From Pseudobacteriovorax antillogorgiicola (lineage in GTDB: Bacteria; Bdellovibrionota_B; Oligoflexia; Oligoflexales; Oligoflexaceae), in the NCBI RefSeq assembly GCF_900177345.1, contig NZ_FWZT01000033.1, positions 1 to 64,000 on the forward strand: DNA of 64,000 bases, given 5' to 3'. The translations under genes were made by a program, and so were the position numbers. A model generated the notes under the pieces. It did not search any database. It saw only the letters and a program-made list of their open reading frames with translations, and was not told the origin of the DNA. Each line of letters opens with the position of its first letter. The first letter of the stretch is position 1. Positions 45,984-52,731 of this stretch are shown here, piece by piece.

Positions 45984-47024
45984 TTACTCCTGGAAGAATG
46001 CAAAAAAGTCGAGTCTGATGGTCTTATGATTTGGGTGATCTGTAAAAACCTCAATATCTCCATGGACAGCGCCTACAAGATGATCGCGATTATGGAGCTC
46101 AATCGTCATCTTATGGCGGTCGCTGGCGTCCCCCTTCAGATCTAAGGTGAGGTAGTCCTGGCTATTGACAGCTTTGCCATTGATCTCCATCGCCACTGCC
46201 GTGTCTAGGATTCTGAAGTACTGATTGCCAGCCAGCTTAAGCTCTTTGGTTTTTGTGCGATTATCACCAACAGCCCCAAACTCGATATACTGAGGCTCGT
46301 GAATAATTTTACCTTCTACTCTAGCGACTACCGGAATCGTCAATTCCGGTAGGTGTTCCAAATCTGTCTGTAAAACGATAATGTCTTTCAAAATACCCGG
46401 CTCCTGGGGACGAATGTAGATATCAACGGCCCACTTTTTTTCACTCAGCGCCGCAACTTGGACATCAAAACTCGGATCGTGTAGAGAACCCTTAATCTCC
46501 AAAGGCTTTCCATGAATCGAATCAATTTCTACCCGGCGATGAACCACAATATCCGACGCAATATCCTTGAGGTCCACAAGCGGAGGCTCTACACGGAGGC
46601 TATTTTGGACAACAGCCTTCACCGTTAGCACTCGAATACTATTGCGGCGGTCATTGCTCATGATTGTCAGATTCTTACTTACTGGCCCACTAAAGTCCGC
46701 AGTATCAAATACTACCCTCAGATGGCCAAGCTCTCCCGGCTGGTATACGCGGCCTGGGTCAATTTCCGTTGCGGTGCAGCCACAGCTTGCATGGACACCC
46801 TGAATCACGAGCTCACCATCACCCACGTTTTTAAAGGTGAAGTCATGGCTAAGCTTCTGGCCACGATGCACGCTTCCAAAGTCCTTTAACCGACCCGTAA
46901 ATCGAATTTTGCCAGGCTTCTTGCTAATCTCGGACACAATATCACGTTGGACTCCCAAGGCGATTGGCGAGACCACTATCAAACACTCCAGCAGCGAGCA
47001 TAACATCCATAATTTTTTAAACAT
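45984..47024 (-). CDS. Exported DUF1573 protein
   Basis: The 346-residue protein has a signal peptide (FKKLWMLCSLLECLIVVSPIAL) and an N-terminal DUF1573 beta-sandwich: FGSVHRGQKLSHDFTFKNVGDGELVIQGVHASCGCTA (in parts), with the conserved CGC motif and VVFDTADFSGPVSKNLTIMSN. At least one further Ig-like domain follows (ENFEFGAV-like EFGAVGDNRTKTKELKL). Such proteins are exported and often structural; function is unknown. It leads the 41-residue membrane gene. Confidence 0.85.
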   Translation of the reverse strand: MFKKLWMLCSLLECLIVVSPIALGVQRDIVSEISKKPGKIRFTGRLKDFGSVHRGQKLSHDFTFKNVGDGELVIQGVHASCGCTATEIDPGRVYQPGELGHLRVVFDTADFSGPVSKNLTIMSNDRRNSIRVLTVKAVVQNSLRVEPPLVDLKDIASDIVVHRRVEIDSIHGKPLEIKGSLHDPSFDVQVAALSEKKWAVDIYIRPQEPGILKDIIVLQTDLEHLPELTIPVVARVEGKIIHEPQYIEFGAVGDNRTKTKELKLAGNQYFRILDTAVAMEINGKAVNSQDYLTLDLKGDASDRHKMTIELHNRDHLVGAVHGDIEVFTDHPNHKTIRLDFFAFFQE

Positions 47025-47188
47025 TTATACATTATCCTTTGCGAGTCTCTGCAAGATCCTCATTTCGCTTTATGGATTTCATTATAGGCAATTAGGCCCA
47101 ATGAGCTAGTTCTATCGCAACTCGGCAAAAATTACCTTCAATGGCTACCCCTACCCCACCGACGCAGTACTTGAGTGTAGGAGTGAGT

Positions 47189-47557
47189 ATGTTTCTTGAT
47201 TGGCTCAATTTTATCAATGAAGATTTTCGCACGGCCTTGGGTAACCTTGAACCGAAAGACTTCGCCTATCCGTCGTATACGCTTCTATGGCTCATTATCC
47301 TATTCTTTCCTTTGGCCGGTATTGATCGGCAAGACCCTATTGCCGGCATGGTTTACATACTTTACTGCCTCGGCGCGGGGGCCACACTACTTTTCGCTCT
47401 ACCTAATAATTTCGATAAGTTATCTGATTTTTCCATTCACCTGACATCTTTAATTCTGATGGGGTTGGTCGCGGGATACCGTTGGTTCCACCGCAACAAC
47501 CAGACCATGACCAGGGATGAACATGAAGAGAATGTAGCTAAGAAAGGGACGAAGTAG
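47189..47557 (+). CDS. Small membrane protein (122 aa)
   Basis: The protein has three hydrophobic segments (LLWLIILFFPLAGI, MVYILYCLGAGATLLFAL, LTSLILMGLVAGYRWF) and a charged C-terminal tail (RDEHEENVAKKGTK). ATG 47189 follows AGGAG by 5 bases; an upstream ATG at 47141 would add 16 residues without hydrophobic or family character. It is one base from the next membrane gene, probably one transcript. No family recognised. Confidence 0.68.
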   Translation: MFLDWLNFINEDFRTALGNLEPKDFAYPSYTLLWLIILFFPLAGIDRQDPIAGMVYILYCLGAGATLLFALPNNFDKLSDFSIHLTSLILMGLVAGYRWFHRNNQTMTRDEHEENVAKKGTK

Positions 47558-47558
47558 C

Positions 47559-47828
47559 ATGGACGTAAGAGACTCTCAGTTTGATACCAAACTTTTGGTT
47601 TACCGCACTCGCCAGATTGCCCTAGCCCTTATTATTGTCATCGTAACCGCGCTCTTCACTTTTTACATCCGTGAAGGGATCGCAGCAGGTCAGTCATGGC
47701 TAGCCATTGGCTTCCCTCTATGCATTGTTTCGCTCGCCTTTATTTTATTCCCTTCTACCGAGGAGTGGGAATACAAAGCTTGGCAAAGCAAGGCACAGAA
47801 GATCGAGCAACAAAGTTCAGGAAAGTGA
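47559..47828 (+). CDS. Small membrane protein (89 aa)
   Basis: The 89-residue protein has two hydrophobic segments (IALALIIVIVTALFTFYI and AIGFPLCIVSLAFILF) with a short loop and a Glu/Lys-rich cytoplasmic-type tail (WEYKAWQSKAQKIEQ). It follows the 122-residue membrane gene by one base. Function unknown; the shared small size and tight spacing suggest a pair working together. Confidence 0.7.
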   Translation: MDVRDSQFDTKLLVYRTRQIALALIIVIVTALFTFYIREGIAAGQSWLAIGFPLCIVSLAFILFPSTEEWEYKAWQSKAQKIEQQSSGK

Positions 47829-47833
47829 ATATC

Positions 47834-48766
47834 ATGGGAGCCCTCAGATGCATATCAATGGCAATCTGTTTACTCAGTCTTGGGGCATGTAGCAGTGTGC
47901 CCTTTGAGCCTAAGGACTACAGCCGCGGCTACAGTGATATCCGACTCTTGATGAACCATCGTCCGCCTACTGTCGACGACTTTTTTAATCAAGGCCCAGT
48001 GCTATTTGAAAGGGATCAAAACCTTGAAATCCAGCTCACACACCAAGAGTCTATTCTAGTAGACTTGTTTTTACCCAAGCAAAAGAAACCATCGCCGCTT
48101 TTGGTATTTCAACATGGCAACCATTCTTCTAAAAACTACCATCAGTACCAGGCCTTGCTCGCCGCGAGCTGGGGCTTCAATGCCATGACTGTAGAGCAGC
48201 CCAACAAGGGCCAGTGGCTAGAAAACGGCAAACGTCTGAAAAAGCTAGTAGACTTGCTTTCCACCTGGCCAAAGTTTCTCGACAGTCGATATAATCCTGA
48301 TAAAATTATTTTGGTTGGTCACTCTTTTGGAGGCTCTGCAATCGCTATTGCAGCAGGTATGGGTGCTCCTGTCGATGGACTAATCTTTCTTGATCCGGCT
48401 CTAGTTCATCGTTCCGTCATCCAGTCTTTGAAGAAGATCAATGCACCCTCAATTCTATTGGGAGCAGACGAAAAGGTGTTTCGTTCTCGCCGACGTCACC
48501 AATTCTACCGGCATGTTAAGGGTCCAATGCTGGAGGTATCGATTAAGAACGCCACCCATAATGATGCTCAATTTCCCAATATGTTTTCCTGGAAACAAGC
48601 CTTTGGTCTAGCTCCCACAACCGATGAAGATCGGCAGAAACAGTTTGCTGCAGCGATCGTCGCGGCAGCTTTTAGCATCGCTGAATGGGACAGCCCTTCT
48701 TACTTCCTAAAAGCCGCCCAGAAATCTGAAAAGCTGGCCCTGAAGCGTTATCGTCAACGCCTCTAA
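47834..48766 (+). CDS. Predicted lipoprotein alpha/beta hydrolase
   Basis: The 310-residue protein has a clear lipoprotein signal: AICLLSLGACSS with lipobox LGAC near residue 19. The mature part is an alpha/beta hydrolase: HGNHSSKNYHQY (oxyanion region), nucleophile Ser in LVGHSFGGSAIA, Asp in FLDPAL or the later LGADEKVF, and a candidate catalytic His in NATHNDAQF. It is probably a membrane-tethered esterase or lipase; the substrate is unknown. It starts 5 bases after the small membrane gene. Its end overlaps a convergent gene by 4 bases. Confidence 0.84.
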   Translation: MGALRCISMAICLLSLGACSSVPFEPKDYSRGYSDIRLLMNHRPPTVDDFFNQGPVLFERDQNLEIQLTHQESILVDLFLPKQKKPSPLLVFQHGNHSSKNYHQYQALLAASWGFNAMTVEQPNKGQWLENGKRLKKLVDLLSTWPKFLDSRYNPDKIILVGHSFGGSAIAIAAGMGAPVDGLIFLDPALVHRSVIQSLKKINAPSILLGADEKVFRSRRRHQFYRHVKGPMLEVSIKNATHNDAQFPNMFSWKQAFGLAPTTDEDRQKQFAAAIVAAAFSIAEWDSPSYFLKAAQKSEKLALKRYRQRL

Positions 48767-49431
48767 GGTCGGCCCCGTTCAAAGCTCAAGGAGAGTTTCA
48801 CCCCTGGTCCTTGGAATTCATCAATGGCTTGTTGAGTCCAAATCACTTCGATTTCTGTTGGTACAGGAGCCAATGCATCATCCCCGAATAAAACCGGTTC
48901 CTTTGATCCTGGCTTAACTTGTAAATTTAAGATGGTCTTTGTCTCTGCTCCCTGCGTCCAGCGAAGGCTCAGAAATGCTGGATCGAACTCACAAAAACCT
49001 ACAAACGCTACGTTTGCTTTGGCTTGTAGTTGATTCACAGCATTGGCAGTCAGTTTACTTAGTTCACCATCTTGCCAAGCGTGCAGCTCGCATCCATCCG
49101 ATAAAGACTGTCCTGTAGTCCCACTTTTATATCCCAAATAACCTTGGACCCCGTGAGGTTGGTTATCAACTTGCGGAATCATTAAAAAACATAGAACTGC
49201 TGCCGCAGATAGTAAGCCTGTCAGAGCTACCGTTCTTCGATGATTCTTTTTGGATTTGAAGTGAACAACAGGATTAGATTCGGCGCCGCCAACTAGCCTA
49301 CGGAGCTCGTGTTCGACGTCCTGTTCAAGCTCAGCATCGCTCAGCTCTTGGGTTTCTTGCTCGACGTCTCGCGCTATGGCAACGAGCCGTTTCATGTCCT
49401 CGTGATCGAGATGTATCTTCTTTAATTTCAT
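48763..49431 (-). CDS. Single-TM protein, paralogue of the gene before the sigma factor
   Basis: The 222-residue protein has a cytoplasmic N-terminus (KKIHLDHEDMKRLVAIARDVEQE), one TM segment at about residues 68-88 (TVALTGLLSAAAVLCFLMI) and a periplasmic domain. It matches the 273-residue protein upstream of the sigma gene in its N-terminal K-K-x-H-L-x-x-E-D-x-K-x-L pattern, the LSDxEL motif, a GYxGxK motif just after the TM and two periplasmic Cys (CELHAW, FCEFDP). This suggests a transmembrane regulator, perhaps anti-sigma-like, without the zinc HxxxCxxC motif. It lies 102 bases after the sigma gene. Confidence 0.7.
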   Translation of the reverse strand: MKLKKIHLDHEDMKRLVAIARDVEQETQELSDAELEQDVEHELRRLVGGAESNPVVHFKSKKNHRRTVALTGLLSAAAVLCFLMIPQVDNQPHGVQGYLGYKSGTTGQSLSDGCELHAWQDGELSKLTANAVNQLQAKANVAFVGFCEFDPAFLSLRWTQGAETKTILNLQVKPGSKEPVLFGDDALAPVPTEIEVIWTQQAIDEFQGPGVKLSLSFERGRP

Positions 49432-49533
49432 GACGTCCCACCCTGTGTCCTCAAAACATCCTACCTTTTGTTTAGACAGTGCCGGACCAGAGATATTGCG
49501 TCATTTAAAAGATTCAGTTATTTCGGGCTTTTA

Positions 49534-50100
49534 TCAATTGAGCTCAAGCCCATGCTCCTCAACAAGGCGGACCATAGCCTTGGAAATGACGAGCCGGAAG
49601 CGGCGAAGATGGGACAAAACCGTGTTTTGCTTCATATCGAGAGTCACCGAAATATCCTTAACTGCCTGTTTTTCAAGATAAAACATTCGAGCAATGGTCG
49701 CGCGAGGCTCGCCCTCATGATTCTGGATCAGCTCTCTCAAAAGCTCGATCGACTGTTCGAAGTGAATGGATGCCATCACATCGTCAGCAATCAGCACCAC
49801 ATCCGCTGGGGCACCGTCGCTCTCCTCGATATGGTCAGTTCCCGTTATGGAAACTGTCTTCTTGGTCTTTCGGATCTCATTCAAGCACTTATTGCGAGCA
49901 ATGGTTAATAGCCACCCTCCAAAAGCCTTGGGTTCTTTGAGGGTAGAGAGGCTCTGCCAAGCTTGGATGAAGATATCTTGGATCAAGTCGTCTGCGGCGC
50001 CATTACGAAAATTGAACTTTTGAACCGTCGCAGCAACAGCACCATAGTACTTCTTGTAGATATCTTCGAAACTTCCGAGTCCTATCTCATCCTTTGTCAT
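49534..50100 (-). CDS. ECF-type RNA polymerase sigma factor
   Basis: The 188-residue protein has sigma-2 (ADDLIQDIFIQAWQSLST, then GGWLLTIARNKCLNEIRK) and sigma-4 (LEKQAVKDISVTLDMKQNTVLSHLRRFRLVISKAM in parts), joined by an acidic linker. It lacks sigma-1.1 and sigma-3, as in the extracytoplasmic-function group. Start ATG 50100 overlaps the stop of the 273-residue TM gene (ATGA), so the pair is translationally coupled. This coupling is the usual sign of a sigma/anti-sigma pair, although here the TM gene comes first. Confidence 0.93.
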   Translation of the reverse strand: MTKDEIGLGSFEDIYKKYYGAVAATVQKFNFRNGAADDLIQDIFIQAWQSLSTLKEPKAFGGWLLTIARNKCLNEIRKTKKTVSITGTDHIEESDGAPADVVLIADDVMASIHFEQSIELLRELIQNHEGEPRATIARMFYLEKQAVKDISVTLDMKQNTVLSHLRRFRLVISKAMVRLVEEHGLELN

Positions 50101-50918
50101 TGAATTCCTTTCAATTTCAAGTCCGCGTCGATACCCCATCCAACAGGAACAGATCCAATCGCTTCTGCTGTAAACGAACTCGGCAGCTGGATTCCTTCTG
50201 CCACCGGCTCTGCTGTAACGAAAATGGTTGCCGTTGTCATCTCATCGATATCGATGGCTACCACCTCTCCAGCATCCGTCACATACCCCTTAGCACTGTC
50301 AATGCGAGCATTGATCACTTGCGATACCGTAACATCACCAGCAATTCTCAGATGAACATAGCCGGAAGAGCTCCCTCGACAGTCCATCTCTAAATTTACT
50401 GGCTGCCCTTGAGGCACCAAAAATATGCCATTCTCGACATCTAAATCACCACCAGCGACGAACTTATAGTCGCAGTCAATCTGGCCATCATGACCCTGCC
50501 CTTTAAATCCCGAGTAACCCGCGTCTTGCGATACTGGACCGGGCTGCTGATTGACAACGATAAGCACCAATGCGGCTGCGGCAACCATACCCCCCATCCA
50601 ACGCCAAGAACCTTTGCTACGATGCTTCTCAAGATTGACAACATTGCTAGAGATCGGTAGCTCCGTAGCTGGTTTAGCTGACAGCTTCTCTTGAATACGC
50701 TGCCAGTTTTGCTGTTGATTCGGAGATGATTCAGTGAGGGTAGCTTCATCAGGAGCATCTGATAGAAGGCGAGATAGGTCTTGAGACAGTTGTTGCTCTT
50801 CGTTAGCCAATTCATCGTCCGAGAGATTTAAAGCATCCAGCTTTTTCTCTTCTTCAGCCATGAGCTGAAGAAGCTTTTTTTTGTCCTCGGAGGAAAGGTG
50901 AACCTTCTTTGTTTTCAA
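50097..50918 (-). CDS. Single-TM protein, candidate anti-sigma factor
   Basis: The 273-residue protein has a charged cytoplasmic N-terminus (about residues 1-105, KKVHLSSEDKKKLLQLMAE), one TM segment at about 108-122 (MVAAAALVLIVVN) and a beta-rich periplasmic domain with two Cys (DCDYKF, MDCRGSSSG). It is a paralogue of the 222-residue protein downstream. No ZAS zinc motif is present. Coupling with the sigma gene and topology suggest an anti-sigma or co-sensor; that is inference. It follows the caspase-like gene by 26 bases. Confidence 0.75.
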   Translation of the reverse strand: MKTKKVHLSSEDKKKLLQLMAEEEKKLDALNLSDDELANEEQQLSQDLSRLLSDAPDEATLTESSPNQQQNWQRIQEKLSAKPATELPISSNVVNLEKHRSKGSWRWMGGMVAAAALVLIVVNQQPGPVSQDAGYSGFKGQGHDGQIDCDYKFVAGGDLDVENGIFLVPQGQPVNLEMDCRGSSSGYVHLRIAGDVTVSQVINARIDSAKGYVTDAGEVVAIDIDEMTTATIFVTAEPVAEGIQLPSSFTAEAIGSVPVGWGIDADLKLKGIQ

Positions 50919-50944
50919 AGGTCAGCTCCTCGTAGTTTAAGTCA

Positions 50945-52600
50945 TCACCAAAACGTTCCCATGTAGATGCTCGAAGATGCCGACCAGATCACAGGATCTG
51001 ACTCGTTGGTAAAATTCTGATAGGCGCTCAATTCCGCATCCACTCCTAATTTTACCAGATGATAGGGAAGGATCATATCCAAGCCAACGAGCGCAGTGCC
51101 ACCAAGTACCGCTGTGGCCGAATTAGGCGTGTCAAACGCTTCTTCCTCGACATCCCTTTTAACAAACATCACGGACGGGCCTGCACCCATCTTAAGCTCT
51201 GTTCTAAGGGACTTGTCAGATGCAGTCAATGATCTGAGGCTATGGCGAATGCCTAAACTTGCTGAGACGATACCAATTTGGCGATCTTGCTTGAACTTTC
51301 GCCCCTCTGCCGTGATCGTTTCGCTGATGCTCGGCAGATAGCTAAGCCCAAGGGATAAGTCATAAATATCGATGGCCTCGTCTAGGCGATATTGCAAGCG
51401 AACTCCATGGATCGTCGATGGGGCGTAGCCCTCACGGATATTGCTCTGTGCAAAAGCCAAGCTATGACTACCAACTGTCAGGGTGTGGGGCAGTCGAGGT
51501 ATCAGGTAATTTGCTACCGAGTACTCTCGTCCTGCTTCAAAACTAACCACCCGATCAGCAACAACTTTCTCACTTTCTGGGTCTCTCAAAGTCAAGCGAA
51601 CCTTGCCTTCAGGAACAACAATACCTTTTTCAAGAGCGCCCATGTCTTTGCCATCAACCGAAACTAAGAGGCGAGAGAAACGCCCCATGAGCGAGTACAA
51701 GCTTGCCCGAGATTTATTGTTGATCGTTCCTTTAACTACCATTGGATCAGCTCCAAGCAACTCCATGATTGCTGAAGGACGTTGGCGACCCTGGGTATAT
51801 TGGTAAGTCATATTCGAAGCAAAAGTATGTGCCTCGGTAATCGATACAGCACCATCTCCGTTCTGATCTTGCTCCAAACCTTTCAAAAGAAAGTGGGTGT
51901 AGACATCGTTTTGCAGGTTGGAGTCTTCCAGTGCAGGCTCTTTCCAACCACTTGCCGTCAGGACAATTGAACCTTCAGCACGCTCGTAGATTGGCTCTTG
52001 GAAGTAAGCAGACTTCAAGGAGGCCAAGGCCCGCTTCATCTGAGGGGTTAGAATAGATTTTCCAACGCCTGAGTGACAAAAAGCAAGGATCAGAACTTTC
52101 TTTCGAGACTTCAAACGAGAGAAGGATTCCATCAACTCATCGTAGTCAATCGCTGTTTCTTTAAGGTTCTTAGGATCAGTGTCGCTAGTGATAATATAGC
52201 GACCCAAAGTTTGACCACCGTCTTTATAAGCAACCGTACCATGGGACGATATGTATACTACGATCATATCTTCATCGTTTCGATTCGATTGATACAAGCG
52301 CTCAAATGCTTGCTCGATCTCTGCTTTGCTTACCGTTGGGCTTGAAGGAGTCTCTGTTACCAACATCCCCCCATCAAAGCCGATAGACTCAGATGTGAAT
52401 GCCTGATAAACATCCTGAGCATCTTTACTTGCATAACGAAGATCATGCCAGAGGTCTGACTGAAACTTGTTGACTCCAATCGAGAGAACAAATTTTTTGG
52501 GCCGGAGGCTTTCCTCAATCTCGGCTCGGCTGGCACTCGTTCCCGGACGTGCGACCAAGAATATGGCACCTAAAACAAGGAAATTTAACAGTTTTGACAT
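50945..52600 (-). CDS. Secreted caspase-like protease with EF-hand loop and barrel-like C-terminus
   Basis: The 551-residue protein has a signal peptide (SKLLNFLVLGAIFLVARPGTSA). A peptidase C14 domain covers about residues 35-290: KFVLSIGVNKF, catalytic His120 in VVYISSHGTVAY and Cys175 in VLILAFCHSGVG. A textbook EF-hand loop DQNGDGAVSITE is at about 245-256. A PEGA-like beta domain follows, and then about 170 residues of alternating strands (LYDLSLGLSYL-type, GIVSASLGIRHSL, LKMGAGPSVMFV, LGVDAELSAY) ending in aromatic YMGTFW, which looks like a small outer-membrane barrel. ATG 52600 follows AGGAG. It heads the sigma operon. Confidence 0.8.
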   Translation of the reverse strand: MSKLLNFLVLGAIFLVARPGTSASRAEIEESLRPKKFVLSIGVNKFQSDLWHDLRYASKDAQDVYQAFTSESIGFDGGMLVTETPSSPTVSKAEIEQAFERLYQSNRNDEDMIVVYISSHGTVAYKDGGQTLGRYIITSDTDPKNLKETAIDYDELMESFSRLKSRKKVLILAFCHSGVGKSILTPQMKRALASLKSAYFQEPIYERAEGSIVLTASGWKEPALEDSNLQNDVYTHFLLKGLEQDQNGDGAVSITEAHTFASNMTYQYTQGRQRPSAIMELLGADPMVVKGTINNKSRASLYSLMGRFSRLLVSVDGKDMGALEKGIVVPEGKVRLTLRDPESEKVVADRVVSFEAGREYSVANYLIPRLPHTLTVGSHSLAFAQSNIREGYAPSTIHGVRLQYRLDEAIDIYDLSLGLSYLPSISETITAEGRKFKQDRQIGIVSASLGIRHSLRSLTASDKSLRTELKMGAGPSVMFVKRDVEEEAFDTPNSATAVLGGTALVGLDMILPYHLVKLGVDAELSAYQNFTNESDPVIWSASSSIYMGTFW

Positions 52601-52731
52601 AAAAAAAACTCCTGAAGGACTCCAAAAGGTAGGCCTTTTTAACATAGCACTGCAATGCTATCAAGAGTTTTATAGTATTGAGCAACATTTTTTAAGCAAA
52701 ACTTGACAATCACTAATAAAAAATCAGGATT

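Noticed and set aside
45835-46145. Two forward frames after miaB.
   Set aside because: They are antisense to the 41-residue gene and to the DUF1573 gene, which have better support.
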